A model generated the notes under the pieces. That model was not told the origin of the DNA. It made no database searches and saw only the letters and a program-made list of their open reading frames with translations. Below are positions 24,395 to 34,106 of a stretch of 64,000 bases of DNA, in pieces (positions within the stretch are counted from its first letter, which is position 1; every line of letters starts with the position of its first letter). Both the position numbers and the translations under genes were made by a program. Source of the stretch: an uncultured Lachnospiraceae bacterium (GTDB lineage: Bacteria > Bacillota > Clostridia > Lachnospirales > Lachnospiraceae); assembly GCA_948470755.1 (NCBI GenBank), contig CAOKPU010000004.1, positions 1-64,000 on the forward strand, written 5' to 3'.

Positions 24395-25480
24395 ATGAGC
24401 GAAAAGTTAAAAGTAGGTATTTTAGGCGGAACGGGCATGGTTGGGCAGAGGTTTATCTCCCTATTGGAAAACCATCCCTGGTTTGAAGTGACGACGATTG
24501 CGGCAAGCCCGCGTTCGGCAGGAAAAACTTATTTGGAGGCGGCAGGGAAAAGGTGGAAGATGACGACCCCCATGCCGGAGCCGGTAAAAGATATTGCGGT
24601 AATGAATGTAAATGAGGTGGAAAAGGTGGCTGCGGAAGTTGATTTTGTATTCAGCGCCGTGGATATGACCAAAGAGGAAATAAAGAAAATAGAAGAAGAA
24701 TATGCAAAAACGGAAACCCCTGTGGTTTCCAATAACAGCGCGCACCGCTGGACGGAAGATGTGCCGATGGTAGTGCCGGAAATCAATCCGGAACATATGA
24801 AAGTCATTGAGTCCCAGAAAAAGCGATTGGGTACGCAAAGGGGTTTTGTAGCCGTAAAACCTAACTGTTCTATTCAAAGCTATGCGCCGGTCCTTACCGC
24901 ATGGAAAGAATTTGAGCCTTATGAAGTGGTAGCTACGACTTATCAGGCAATTTCCGGGGCAGGAAAGACTTTTCAGGACTGGCCTGAGATGGAAGGGAAT
25001 ATCATACCTTATATCGGCGGGGAAGAGGAAAAGAGTGAGAAGGAGCCTTTGCGGATCTGGGGTGAAATCAAAGACGGGGTGATTGTCCCGGCGGTTTCCC
25101 CGGTGATTACCTGTCAATGCATCCGTGTGCCGGTATTGAACGGACATACGGCCGCTGTCTTTGTAAAGTTGAGAAAAAAGGCATCAAAAGAGCAATTGAT
25201 CGAAAAACTCCTCCAGTTCCGGGGGGTTCCCCAGGAATTAGCCCTTCCCAGCGCGCCAAAACAGTTTATCCGGTATCTGGAAGAAGCGGATCGTCCACAG
25301 GTCAGTCTGGATGTGGATTATGAAAACGGCATGGGCATCAGTGTAGGACGTTTAAGGGAAGATGCCGTTTATGACTGGAAGTTCGTCGGTTTATCCCACA
25401 ATACGGTCCGGGGGGCTGCCGGAGGAGCAGTGCTTTGCGCGGAATTGCTGAAAGCACAAGGATATATTACAAAGAAATAA
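24395..25480 (+). CDS. asd: Aspartate-semialdehyde dehydrogenase
   Basis: Reduces aspartyl phosphate to aspartate semialdehyde for lysine, threonine and methionine synthesis. The 361-residue protein begins with the nucleotide-binding GILGGTGMVGQRFI, has SNNSAHRW, and the catalytic cysteine in VKPNCSIQSYAP. The active-site histidine lies near IRVPVLNGHTAAVFV. Sequence style and length match the archaeal/fungal-like form found in many Clostridia. The start follows AAAGGTGAGGG. Confidence 0.95.
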   Translation: MSEKLKVGILGGTGMVGQRFISLLENHPWFEVTTIAASPRSAGKTYLEAAGKRWKMTTPMPEPVKDIAVMNVNEVEKVAAEVDFVFSAVDMTKEEIKKIEEEYAKTETPVVSNNSAHRWTEDVPMVVPEINPEHMKVIESQKKRLGTQRGFVAVKPNCSIQSYAPVLTAWKEFEPYEVVATTYQAISGAGKTFQDWPEMEGNIIPYIGGEEEKSEKEPLRIWGEIKDGVIVPAVSPVITCQCIRVPVLNGHTAAVFVKLRKKASKEQLIEKLLQFRGVPQELALPSAPKQFIRYLEEADRPQVSLDVDYENGMGISVGRLREDAVYDWKFVGLSHNTVRGAAGGAVLCAELLKAQGYITKK

Positions 25481-25513
25481 TGGAAAGAAAAGGATGGAGA
25501 AGGGCGGCTTAGA

Positions 25514-27229
25514 ATGGATTTATTGAAGGCAGAGGATAAAAGGGTAAATAGTGATGAAAAAATGTTCCAAATGATATACGACATGTCAAACAGTGCATTT
25601 TTATATTACAATTTTGAGGAGAGAAAAGTTAAAACAGTAGGAAGTTGGGATGCGTTTTTTGGCATGGCGATTCATACATTGGAGGAATTGGAAAAACTGG
25701 GCCGGTGTGTGGATGAAAAGTATACGGATCAGTTTATGGATTTCCTTTTTCCTGAGAAAAGAGGAATCCAAAAGGGGAATATCACGATCTGCCTTCAAAA
25801 ACGCCTTGCAGGGAAAAAGATATGGCTGGAATGTGAAGCTATCGTCAAATACGGGCAGGACGGCCGCCCAAAAGATAAAATACTGCGTTTTGAAGATATT
25901 ACAAAACTTAAAAGCCAGAATGAAGAATTGATTTATCTGGCGTATTATGATATTTTAACGGGATTGTATAACCGGAATTATTTTGTGCGTTTACTGGGTG
26001 ACTTTTTCAGGAAGGCAAAAGAAGAGGGGAAGCCGGTTGCTATTTTGTTTGTGGATATTGATGATTTCAGGAAAATCAATGATGGGCTGGGACTCATTAT
26101 AGGCGATGAGATTGTCCAGCAGTTTGGCCAGTATTTGGCTTCTTTTGAAAGCGGGAATACGATCGTCTCTCATTTTAACGGCGATATTTATTGTCTTGCT
26201 ATATATGATCCAACCGGCCGGGAGAGTGTGGAAGCGATATATGGGAAGATGCAAAAAAGGCTGGAAAAGCCCTTCCTGTTAAGCGACGGCAGGGAAATAT
26301 CCATTACGGTGAGCGTAGGGGTGGCGGAATATCCGGAAGCTGCCAAAGATGCCCTGGAGCTGATTAACTGTGCGGAAATTGTAATGTTTAAAGCGAAAGC
26401 GGCGGGGAAAAACACCATCCAATATTTTGATATGCCAATACTGGACGATTTCCTCCGGAATGTAACGATAGAAAATAAATTGAAAGAAGCTGTCTCCCAT
26501 CGGAATTTTACGGTATATTTTCAACCGCAGTATAATGTCCATGACGGGATATTGCGAGGGGTGGAGGCTCTGATCCGTTGGAGGGATGAAGAAGGGAACA
26601 TGATCAGCCCTTCCGTATTTATCCCGATTGCTGAGAAAAACGGGACAATTATTCCAATCGGCACATGGGTAATGGAAGAAAGCATCCGCATTTTTTCCGG
26701 ATGGAGAAAGAAATATCATTCTTCATTGATCCTGGCATTAAATATTTCGGCCATTCAGTATAAAAGGACTGATTTTGTAGATAACCTTTTGCGTATATTG
26801 GAAAAGTATGAAGTGGAACCTTCCGGAGTGGAATTGGAGATTACGGAAAGCATTTTGATTGATGATTTTGAGGAAGTGACCGATAAGCTTCTTGTCCTGA
26901 AGGAATGCGGTTTTAGAATTTCCCTGGATGATTTTGGAACAGGATATTCTTCCCTTTCCTACTTAAAAGGACTTCCTATCAATACGTTAAAGATTGACAA
27001 GTCATTTATTGATACTGTAATTTCTGACAATAATACAAAGATTATTACAGAATCCATTGTATATATGGTAAAAAGGCTGGGATATGAAACCGTAGCGGAA
27101 GGCGTGGAGACAAAGGAACAATTTGATTATCTGAAATCTATTGAATGTGACAATATCCAGGGATATTTCCTGGGAAGGCCTATGCCGTCGGATGAAGTGG
27201 AAAAACTACTGCAGAAAACTGCGGGTTAG
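25514..27229 (+). CDS. PAS/degenerate GGDEF/EAL c-di-GMP phosphodiesterase
   Basis: A 571-residue cytoplasmic signalling protein. A PAS-like sensor fills the first 130 residues. The GGDEF-family domain (about 140-300) keeps its fold motifs (YDILTGLYNRNYF) but the active site reads FNGDIY instead of GGDEF, so it should not make c-di-GMP and may bind GTP as a regulator. The EAL domain (about 315-565) is intact: GVEALIRW, LEITESIL, DDFGTGYSSLSYL, LKIDKSFI, AEGVET and QGYFLGRPMP. The protein should therefore hydrolyse c-di-GMP. Confidence 0.92.
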   Translation: MDLLKAEDKRVNSDEKMFQMIYDMSNSAFLYYNFEERKVKTVGSWDAFFGMAIHTLEELEKLGRCVDEKYTDQFMDFLFPEKRGIQKGNITICLQKRLAGKKIWLECEAIVKYGQDGRPKDKILRFEDITKLKSQNEELIYLAYYDILTGLYNRNYFVRLLGDFFRKAKEEGKPVAILFVDIDDFRKINDGLGLIIGDEIVQQFGQYLASFESGNTIVSHFNGDIYCLAIYDPTGRESVEAIYGKMQKRLEKPFLLSDGREISITVSVGVAEYPEAAKDALELINCAEIVMFKAKAAGKNTIQYFDMPILDDFLRNVTIENKLKEAVSHRNFTVYFQPQYNVHDGILRGVEALIRWRDEEGNMISPSVFIPIAEKNGTIIPIGTWVMEESIRIFSGWRKKYHSSLILALNISAIQYKRTDFVDNLLRILEKYEVEPSGVELEITESILIDDFEEVTDKLLVLKECGFRISLDDFGTGYSSLSYLKGLPINTLKIDKSFIDTVISDNNTKIITESIVYMVKRLGYETVAEGVETKEQFDYLKSIECDNIQGYFLGRPMPSDEVEKLLQKTAG

Positions 27230-27280
27230 CGCGGGAAAAACTTCTAATTACCGTTGGCAATAATGGATGATGGACAAAAA

Positions 27281-29290
27281 ATGGGAAAAAATTTATATAT
27301 TGCGGAAAAACCCAGCGTGGCAAGGGAATTTGCAAAGGCTTTGAAATTAAATATGAGCAGTAAAGATGGGTATTTGGAATCCCAGGAAGCTATCGTTACC
27401 TGGTGCGTAGGGCATTTGGTTACGATGAGCTATCCGGAAGTATACGATGAAAAGTATAAACGTTGGTCTTTGGCAACGCTGCCGTTTATCCCACTGGAAT
27501 TTAAATATGAAGTGATTGAAAATGTGAAAAAACAGTTTGGGATCGTGAGCGGGCTTCTCAACCGGCCGGATGTAAGTATGATCTATGTTTGTACGGATTC
27601 CGGGAGGGAGGGGGAATATATCTACCGTCTGGTGGAGCAACAGGCGGGGGTAAAAGGCAAGCAGCGCAAGAGGGTTTGGATCGATTCCCAGACGGAAGAA
27701 GAAATATTAAGGGGGATCAAGGAAGCAAAGGACTTAACGGAATATGATAATCTTAGTTCGGCGGCTTATCTAAGGGCCAAAGAAGATTATTTGATGGGGA
27801 TTAATTTTTCCCGTGTGCTGACCTTAAAGTATGGGAATGCCATAAAATCTTATTTGAAAACGGACAGGGCGGTAATTTCCGTAGGACGTGTGATGACTTG
27901 CGTGCTTGGGATGGTGGTCAACCGGGAAAGGGAGATCAGGGGATTCGTTAAAACATCCTTTTACCGTGTGGCTGCTTTGGTGGCGTCTGCGGAAGAAAAA
28001 GGCTTTGAATGTGAGTGGAAAGCGGTGGAGGGTACGAAGTATTATGCCTCACCGTTATTGTATAAAGAAAACGGGTTTAAAGAGAGAAAAACAGCCGAAG
28101 AATTCGTTGCTTATTTGCAGGAAGGTTCCCCAATCCCGGAAGTGGAAGCGGTGGAAAAAAAGAAAGAGACGAAGAATCCCCCTCTTTTGTACAACTTGGC
28201 AGAATTGCAAAATGACTGTTCCAAGTTATTTAAGATTAGCCCGGATGAAACGCTTAGGATCGTACAGGAATTATATGAAAAAAAAATGACGACGTATCCA
28301 AGGACCGATGCCAGAGTATTATCGGGTGCGGCAGCCAAGGAGATTTATAAAAATATAAGCGGTTTAAGGAATTATGGGCATACAGCGGTATTTGCCAATG
28401 AAATCCTAAAGGATCAGGGATATAAGAAAATTGCAAAGACAAGATATGTGAATGATAAGCAGATTACCGATCATTATGCGATTATCCCTACCGGCCAGGG
28501 GCTTGGGAATCTGAACGGGTTAAGTGAAACGGCTGCCAGGGTTTATGAGATTATTGCCCGCAGATTTTTGAGCATCTTTTACCCGCCGGCTGTTTACCGG
28601 AAGATATCCCTTAGGATCAACATAAAAGAAGAGAAATTTTTTGCCAATTTTAAAGTGTTGGAGGAAGAGGGGTATTTAAAAGTGGCAGAGGCTTCTTTTT
28701 CCAAAAAGAAAGGGAAAGCGGAAAAAGATGACGGGGAAAATGGAGCGGCTGATATGAAAGACCCGGGATTCATCGCCATGATCCAGCGGTTAAAAAAGGG
28801 TTCTAAACTGGAGCTGAAAGGTTTGGAGATCAGGGAAGGGGAAACTTCGCCTCCCAAGCGGTATAATTCAGGCACGATGATTTTGACAATGGAAAATGCA
28901 GGGCAGTTTATTGAGGACGAGGAGCTGCGTGCGCAGATAAAAGGAAGCGGAATCGGCACCTCAGCCACAAGGGCGGAAATTTTAAAAAAACTGGTTAATA
29001 TCCAATATTTGTCCTTGAATAAAAAAACTCAGATAATTACTCCTACGCTTATGGGTGAAATGGTGTACGATGTAGTGGCAGGCTCCATTAAACCGTTGCT
29101 GGACCCGGCTTTGACGGCGAGTTGGGAAAAAGGGCTGACGCTGGTGGCGAAAGGGGATATTACGGAAGAGGAGTATATGGCAAAATTGGATGATTTTGTA
29201 AGCAGACGGACAAATATTGTAAAGCAGTTGGGAAATCAAGGTTTTTTATTCCGGCAGTTTGATAATGCTGCGGGAAATTACCGGAAATAA
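27281..29290 (+). CDS. topB: Type IA DNA topoisomerase (topoisomerase III-like)
   Basis: A type IA topoisomerase that cuts one strand through a tyrosine. The TOPRIM domain begins LYIAEKPSVAREFAKAL and has the acidic CTDSGREGEYIYR. The catalytic tyrosine lies in MTTYPRTDAR. IKGSGIGTSATRAEI is the usual late motif of the core. The protein is 669 residues from the ATG at 27281, which gives MGKNLYIAEKP; earlier in-frame starts at 27254 and 27263 lack ribosome sites. No C-terminal zinc fingers are present. Such topB copies can be chromosomal or belong to integrative elements; nothing here indicates an element. Confidence 0.93.
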   Translation: MGKNLYIAEKPSVAREFAKALKLNMSSKDGYLESQEAIVTWCVGHLVTMSYPEVYDEKYKRWSLATLPFIPLEFKYEVIENVKKQFGIVSGLLNRPDVSMIYVCTDSGREGEYIYRLVEQQAGVKGKQRKRVWIDSQTEEEILRGIKEAKDLTEYDNLSSAAYLRAKEDYLMGINFSRVLTLKYGNAIKSYLKTDRAVISVGRVMTCVLGMVVNREREIRGFVKTSFYRVAALVASAEEKGFECEWKAVEGTKYYASPLLYKENGFKERKTAEEFVAYLQEGSPIPEVEAVEKKKETKNPPLLYNLAELQNDCSKLFKISPDETLRIVQELYEKKMTTYPRTDARVLSGAAAKEIYKNISGLRNYGHTAVFANEILKDQGYKKIAKTRYVNDKQITDHYAIIPTGQGLGNLNGLSETAARVYEIIARRFLSIFYPPAVYRKISLRINIKEEKFFANFKVLEEEGYLKVAEASFSKKKGKAEKDDGENGAADMKDPGFIAMIQRLKKGSKLELKGLEIREGETSPPKRYNSGTMILTMENAGQFIEDEELRAQIKGSGIGTSATRAEILKKLVNIQYLSLNKKTQIITPTLMGEMVYDVVAGSIKPLLDPALTASWEKGLTLVAKGDITEEEYMAKLDDFVSRRTNIVKQLGNQGFLFRQFDNAAGNYRK

Positions 29291-29331
29291 ACAAACAAAA
29301 GCGCAAAAACAGCTTAGAAAAGAGGGGCAAA

Positions 29332-29997
29332 ATGGAACAATGGAAAGTAAAAAATTTATACACGCTGCAGGAAACGATCGCAACTGCTTTGCTTAAAAAA
29401 AAGGAATATCCCTGGGAAGCCCTTGCGGAAATTAAAGATTTTATTTTGGAACTGGGAAAAAGCCTTCCGGAAGACAGGTTTGAAAAGAGAGGGGAAAATA
29501 TCTGGGTGGCGAAATCGGCAGAAGTCTTCCCAAGCGCTTATATTGGAGGCCCGGCTATTATTGATGAAGAAGCGCAAATCCGCCACTGCGCTTTTATACG
29601 GGGAAGCGCAATTGTAGGCAAAGGGGCGGTAGTAGGCAATTCCACGGAACTGAAAAATGTGATTTTATTCAATAAAGTCCAGGTCCCCCATTATAATTAT
29701 GTGGGAGACAGCATTTTAGGATACAAAGCGCATATGGGCGCAGGCTCCATCACTTCCAATGTAAAAAGCGATAAAACTTTGGTTGTGGTAAAAGGAGGGG
29801 AAGAAGCCATGGAAACCGGGCTTAAGAAATTCGGCGCGATGTTGGGGGATTGTGTGGAAATAGGCTGCAATTCCGTATTGAATCCTGGAACGGTTATAGG
29901 GAAAGGGGCCAGCGTATACCCGGTTTCCTCGGTAAGGGGGTATGTGCCGGAAAATAGCATCTATAAGCGCGAGGGAGGAATTGTGCTAAGGACATGA
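29332..29997 (+). CDS. Left-handed beta-helix (hexapeptide repeat) transferase-like protein
   Basis: A 221-residue protein resembling the C-terminal acyltransferase half of GlmU. After an N-terminal helical part, hexapeptide turns run from about residue 65: AEVFPSAYIGGPAIIDEEA, IRGSAIVGKGAVVGNST, then DCVEIGCNSVLNPGTVIGKGA. The central EAMETGLKKFGAMLGD stretch is typical of sugar-phosphate acetyl or nucleotidyl transferases. There is no nucleotidyltransferase domain, so it is more likely an acyltransferase or a carbonic-anhydrase-like protein. A GAGGGGC ribosome site precedes the ATG. Confidence 0.85.
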   Translation: MEQWKVKNLYTLQETIATALLKKKEYPWEALAEIKDFILELGKSLPEDRFEKRGENIWVAKSAEVFPSAYIGGPAIIDEEAQIRHCAFIRGSAIVGKGAVVGNSTELKNVILFNKVQVPHYNYVGDSILGYKAHMGAGSITSNVKSDKTLVVVKGGEEAMETGLKKFGAMLGDCVEIGCNSVLNPGTVIGKGASVYPVSSVRGYVPENSIYKREGGIVLRT

Positions 29998-30000
29998 CTG

Positions 30001-30024
30001 AAAAAGGCAGGGGATGCCGTTTTT
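30001..30024 (+). terminator. Short terminator after the hexapeptide transferase gene
   Basis: GGCA (30006-30009) pairs with TGCC (30015-30018), flanked by A and T runs that can extend the stem, and ends with TTTTT. Confidence 0.5.
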
Positions 30025-30118
30025 GGCCTGTTATATCTGTTGCAAAAAATATAATATTATTTGAAAATATACTGGATTTTTTGCGGAAAGTATGCGAGAA
30101 TTAAGGAAGCAGATAAGC

Positions 30119-30180
30119 CTTGCGGCAGTCTCTGAATATCCGCGCAAGCGCGTCTACCTGGCTCGTTGCCCGCGGGAATC
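30119..30180 (+). promoter_or_regulatory. GC-rich structured leader before the Fe-S scaffold-like gene
   Basis: Within an otherwise AT-rich gap, CTTGCG (30119-30124) can pair with CGCAAG (30143-30148). This competes with a CGC-GCAA-GCG hairpin with a GNRA loop at 30141-30150, and a CCCGCGGG palindrome follows at about 30169-30176. It lies about 40 nt upstream of the start codon. I could not match it to a riboswitch class. Confidence 0.35.
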
Positions 30181-30215
30181 AAATTCAAAAGTTACATATC
30201 GAAAGGAGTTTTCAC

Positions 30216-30908
30216 ATGATTTATTCGAAGGAAGTTGAAGAAATGTGTACAGTAGCACAGGGCGTAAATCACGGCTGTGCACCTATCCCGGAAGAAGCAA
30301 ATTGGGTAAAGGTGAAAGAAGTAAAAGATATTTCCGGTTTAACACATGGTGTAGGCTGGTGCGCTCCTCAGCAGGGGGCTTGCAAGCTCACATTGAATGT
30401 AAAGGAAGGCATCATTCAGGAAGCATTGGTAGAGACGATCGGGTGCTCCGGCATGACACATTCTGCAGCTATGGCAGCGGAAATTTTGCCAGGAAGAACA
30501 GTGATGGAGGCATTGAATACAGATCTTGTATGTGATGCGATCAATACTGCAATGAGAGAATTATTCTTACAGATTGTATACGGAAGAAGCCAGAGCGCAT
30601 TCTCTGAAGACGGACTTCCTGTAGGCGCAGGCCTTGAGGATTTAGGGAAAGGGCTTAGAAGCCAGGTTGGTACGATGTATGGTACTTTAAAGAAAGGTCC
30701 CCGTTATCTTGAAATGGCTGAAGGATACGTAACAGGCATTGCATTGGATGCAGATGATCAGATTATTGGTTATCAGTTCGTAAGCCTCGGCAAAATGACA
30801 GATTTCATCAAAAAGGGCGATGACCCGAATACGGCATGGGAAAAAGCAAAAGGCCAGTATGGCCGTGTGGCGGATGCTGTTAAGATTATCGATCCGAGAG
30901 AAGAATAA
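30216..30908 (+). CDS. Iron-sulfur cluster assembly scaffold-like protein
   Basis: A 230-residue NifU/IscU-like protein of the type that always precedes GGGtGRT genes in Clostridia. Conserved cysteine stretches are HGCAPIPEEANW, GWCAPQQGACKLTL and VETIGCSGMTHSAAMAAEIL. It has no membrane segment. The ATG follows AAAGGAG; an upstream in-frame extension to 30120 runs through the structured leader and is rejected. It probably acts with the next gene, 14 bp downstream. Codons look more selected than those of its neighbours (frequent GCA, GTA and AAA), which may indicate high expression. The substrate of this pair is unknown. Confidence 0.8.
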   Translation: MIYSKEVEEMCTVAQGVNHGCAPIPEEANWVKVKEVKDISGLTHGVGWCAPQQGACKLTLNVKEGIIQEALVETIGCSGMTHSAAMAAEILPGRTVMEALNTDLVCDAINTAMRELFLQIVYGRSQSAFSEDGLPVGAGLEDLGKGLRSQVGTMYGTLKKGPRYLEMAEGYVTGIALDADDQIIGYQFVSLGKMTDFIKKGDDPNTAWEKAKGQYGRVADAVKIIDPREE

Positions 30909-30922
30909 GGAGGACTTAAAAA

Positions 30923-31933
30923 ATGGCATTATTTGAATCATATGAAAGAAGAATTGATAAAATTAATTCCGTATTGAACAGCTACGGGATCTCTTCTATC
31001 GAAGAAGCTGAAAAAATAACAAAAGATGCTGGGCTTAATGTTTATGACCAGATTAAGGGGATCCAGCCTATTTGTTTTGAAAATGCATGTTGGGCTTATA
31101 TTGTAGGTGCGGCGATTGCGATTAAAAAAGGCTGCAGGAAAGCAGCGGATGCAGCGGCAGCGATCGGCGAAGGCCTTCAGGCATTCTGCATCCCGGGATC
31201 TGTTGCGGATACACGTAAAGTAGGTCTTGGACATGGAAATCTTGGAAAGATGCTTTTGGAAGAAGAAACGGAATGCTTCTGTTTCCTGGCAGGGCATGAG
31301 TCTTTTGCAGCGGCAGAAGGCGCTATCGGTATTGCTGAGAAAGCGAATAAAGTACGTCAGAAACCTTTAAGGGTTATCCTGAACGGCCTTGGAAAAGATG
31401 CCGCCCAGGTAATTTCCAGGATCAACGGATTTACATTTGTAGAGACGGAATATGATCCTTATACGAATACGGTAAAAGAAGTTTACAGGAAATCCTATTC
31501 CGAAGGCCTCCGTGCAAAAGTAAACTGCTACGGAGCTAACGACGTATGCGAAGGCGTTGCGATTATGCACAAAGAAGGGGTTGACGTTTCTATTACCGGT
31601 AACTCTACCAATCCGACAAGGTTCCAGCATCCTGTTGCAGGTACATATAAAAAAGAATGCATCGAACAGGGCAAGAAATATTTCTCTGTTGCTTCCGGCG
31701 GCGGTACAGGGCGTACCCTTCATCCGGACAATATGGCGGCAGGCCCTGCTTCCTATGGTATGACAGATACGATGGGACGTATGCACTCCGATGCGCAGTT
31801 TGCAGGATCTTCTTCCGTACCGGCCCATGTTGAGATGATGGGGCTTATCGGGGCAGGGAATAACCCGATGGTTGGTATGACGGTTGCCGTTGCCGTCTCC
31901 GTCCAGGAAGCGGCTGACGAAAACCGGTTCTAA
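30923..31933 (+). CDS. GGGtGRT protein
   Basis: A 336-residue protein with the name-giving motif in VASGGGTGRTLHPDNMAAGP near residue 255, GHGNLGKMLLEEETECFCF and GLIGAGNNPMVGMTVAVAVS at the end. Glycine-rich loops suggest a nucleotide or cofactor pocket, but no activity is known to me. It follows its scaffold-like partner by 14 bp behind AAGGAGGAC, and a strong terminator closes the two-gene unit. Confidence 0.92.
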   Translation: MALFESYERRIDKINSVLNSYGISSIEEAEKITKDAGLNVYDQIKGIQPICFENACWAYIVGAAIAIKKGCRKAADAAAAIGEGLQAFCIPGSVADTRKVGLGHGNLGKMLLEEETECFCFLAGHESFAAAEGAIGIAEKANKVRQKPLRVILNGLGKDAAQVISRINGFTFVETEYDPYTNTVKEVYRKSYSEGLRAKVNCYGANDVCEGVAIMHKEGVDVSITGNSTNPTRFQHPVAGTYKKECIEQGKKYFSVASGGGTGRTLHPDNMAAGPASYGMTDTMGRMHSDAQFAGSSSVPAHVEMMGLIGAGNNPMVGMTVAVAVSVQEAADENRF

Positions 31934-31971
31934 GACTGGTTTGGGAAGTTCTAAGAAAACCCGTATTTTTC

Positions 31972-32013
31972 AGAGGCAACCAAGCCGCAAGATGGTTTGG
32001 CTGCCTCTTTTTT
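31972..32013 (+). terminator. Terminator of the GGGtGRT operon
   Basis: A 14-bp stem with one mismatch pairs 31972-31986 with 31994-32008, followed by TTTTT. It is among the strongest terminators in the window. Confidence 0.9.
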
Positions 32014-32026
32014 ACTTTACACAGTG

Positions 32027-32055
32027 TTGAATTTTTTCTGAATCTTTTGTAGAAT
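32027..32055 (+). promoter_or_regulatory. Promoter of the chemoreceptor gene
   Basis: TTGAAT at 32027-32032 and TAGAAT at 32050-32055 are separated by 17 bp. A dyad GTAAA-TAG-TTTAC directly follows at 32056-32068, over the expected transcription start. No sigma-D-type chemotaxis promoter was seen. Confidence 0.6.
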
Positions 32056-32115
32056 GTAAATAGTTTACTTTTAAGAAAATGATTCACTGCTTGATACACC
32101 GAAAGGAGCGGCAAA

Positions 32116-33801
32116 ATGAAAAAAGCAATCAACCAATCATTATTAACATTTATTTTAAACGGGATTTCTATTTTAGCGCTGGTTTTTATGGTGCTTTCCC
32201 TGTTGAGTTACAGCTATGCGAATAAAGAGCTGCAGCAGGCCAGCGAAGACAGGTTTGAACTGACTTATAATGCAAACCGGTTTATGAACGGTTCTGCCTA
32301 TCTGACTAATGAGGTTCGCGCTTTTGCCGCAACGGGCATTCAGGAGCATTATGATAATTACTGGAATGAAGTCAATCATTTGAAAAACCGGGATATCGGA
32401 GTGGCTGCTATGCAGGAAATCGGCATTACGCCGGAGGAACAGGCAATGATTGATGAGATGTCATCCCTTTCCAACGAACTGGTCCCTTTGGAAGATGAGG
32501 CTATGAAAAATGTACAGGCGGGAAAGAGGGAAGAGGCGATTGCCTATGTATATGGAACGGATTACAATACTTCAATTGCCAAAATAAATTCTTTGAAAGA
32601 GCAGTTTTTGACAGGGTTGGATGCAAGGGCAAAGGAAGAAGTGGATAATTTATCGAAAAAGACGGAAATTATCAGTACGGCCATATTTGCAGCCGTTCTG
32701 GTAGTAGGGATCATGCAGCTTTTCAGTATGATTTTTATCAGAAAGAAAGTCCTGCGTCCGGTAATTGCAGTGAAGAAGCAAATGGGGGAGATTTCCCAGG
32801 GAAATCTGTCGGCGGAGTTTTCACTTGAGTCCAATACTTCTGAAATTGGGATGCTTGTGGAATCCATTCATGAAACTAAGCGGGAATTGAAAAAATATAT
32901 TCATGACATAGACTCAAAATTGAGCCAGATGGCCCATGGAAAAATGGATTTGGAGGTTGGGAATGATTATCGCGGCGAATTTCTTCCTATCCAAAAAGCG
33001 ATGCATCAGATTGTGGATTCATTGAACCGGGCCCTTTTGGGAATTAACTATACGGCCGGACAGGTTTCGGAGGAGTCTAAGAGGATGGCATCCGATGCGG
33101 AGGTCCTTTCCAGCGGCGCAGTGGAACAAGCGTCCGCAGTAGAAGAATTGTCTGCAAGTATTCAGGAACTGGCCGGTCAAGTAGACCGTACTTCTTCCGA
33201 TGCGGAAGATGCCAGAAGATGTTCTACCGATGCGGCAAAACAACTTGATATCTGTAATCAGAAAATGGCAGACCTGACGGGAGCTATGGAGGAGATATCA
33301 AAGGCCTCCCAGCAAATCGGCGGGATTATCAAAACGATTGAGGATATTTCCTTCCAGACGAACCTGCTCGCATTAAACGCCGCCGTAGAAGCCGCACGTG
33401 CAGGAGAAGCGGGAAAGGGTTTTGCGGTTGTTGCGGATGAGGTGAAAAACCTGGCAAATAAGAGTTCGGATTCTGCAAAGGATATTACAGAGTTGATTGA
33501 AAATTCCATTATGCTGATACAGCATGGTTCTTCTTTATCGGAAGACACTACGGAGGCTCTTTCCATAGGAGTGCTTGGGGCAAGGAAGTCAACGGATTTG
33601 ATGGAGAGGATTGCGGATTCTGCATCCCAGCAGTCCCGGTCGTTGCAACAGTTAACGCTTGGTATGGAGCAGATATCCGGAGTGGTGCAGACGAATGCCG
33701 CGACGGCGGAAAAATCGGCAATATCTGCAAAAGATCTTTATAATCAGGCAGAGGAATTGAAAACTGCGATTCAGCAGTTCCAGCTTAGAGGACAGGCATA
33801 A
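32116..33801 (+). CDS. Methyl-accepting chemotaxis protein
   Basis: A 561-residue transmembrane chemoreceptor. Membrane helices lie at about residues 12-32 and 188-210, with a four-helix-bundle-type extracellular sensor between them. A HAMP domain follows (about 212-265; [20 protein letters not shown]). The cytoplasmic signalling domain has the highly conserved tip [35 protein letters not shown] in pieces around residue 410-440. The C-terminus has no CheR-binding pentapeptide. The ligand is unknown. An AAAGGAGCGG ribosome site precedes the ATG. Confidence 0.95.
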   Translation: MKKAINQSLLTFILNGISILALVFMVLSLLSYSYANKELQQASEDRFELTYNANRFMNGSAYLTNEVRAFAATGIQEHYDNYWNEVNHLKNRDIGVAAMQEIGITPEEQAMIDEMSSLSNELVPLEDEAMKNVQAGKREEAIAYVYGTDYNTSIAKINSLKEQFLTGLDARAKEEVDNLSKKTEIISTAIFAAVLVVGIMQLFSMIFIRKKVLRPVIAVKKQMGEISQGNLSAEFSLESNTSEIGMLVESIHETKRELKKYIHDIDSKLSQMAHGKMDLEVGNDYRGEFLPIQKAMHQIVDSLNRALLGINYTAGQVSEESKRMASDAEVLSSGAVEQASAVEELSASIQELAGQVDRTSSDAEDARRCSTDAAKQLDICNQKMADLTGAMEEISKASQQIGGIIKTIEDISFQTNLLALNAAVEAARAGEAGKGFAVVADEVKNLANKSSDSAKDITELIENSIMLIQHGSSLSEDTTEALSIGVLGARKSTDLMERIADSASQQSRSLQQLTLGMEQISGVVQTNAATAEKSAISAKDLYNQAEELKTAIQQFQLRGQA

Positions 33802-33903
33802 ACATATTATAACAAGAAAACAGGGGCGTGCGTATCATGTCGCAGCCGCCAAATGTATATGGAATGCAACGTTATATTCTGTAAGAAATACCGGATATAG
33901 GCG

Positions 33904-33960
33904 GACGGTTTTTCTGCTTGATAAAACTTTAAAGAAAGCTTTGCAGAAAAACCGTCTTTT
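33904..33960 (+). terminator. Terminator between the chemoreceptor and methionine synthase genes
   Basis: A perfect 14-bp stem (33904-33917 with 33943-33956) with a 25-nt loop, then TTTT. The 305-bp gap otherwise holds no gene, and no SAM or cobalamin riboswitch was recognised before the methionine synthase gene. Confidence 0.75.
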
Positions 33961-34106
33961 CATGTCTGAAAATACAGCAAGGATCATTGGAAGCCGCGGC
34001 AAATAGGCAGTTGCGAAAAAGCAGGGGAATAGAGGCATGGCTGGGTTAGGATGATTGTATAGCGGCATAAAGCTTATATGGATATGGAAAGGGTTTATTT
34101 TGTAAA

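Noticed and set aside
27281..29290. Topoisomerase III as a sign of an integrative conjugative element
   Set aside because: No relaxase, conjugation, integrase or att-like sequences were found around it; neighbours look chromosomal.
30120..30215. N-terminal extension of the Fe-S scaffold-like protein
   Set aside because: The extension covers a structured leader and lacks a ribosome site; the ATG at 30216 follows a clear AAAGGAG.
33802..34106. SAM, cobalamin or T-box regulatory RNA before the methionine synthase gene
   Set aside because: Only a plain terminator hairpin was seen; none of the conserved riboswitch or T-box core sequences were recognised.
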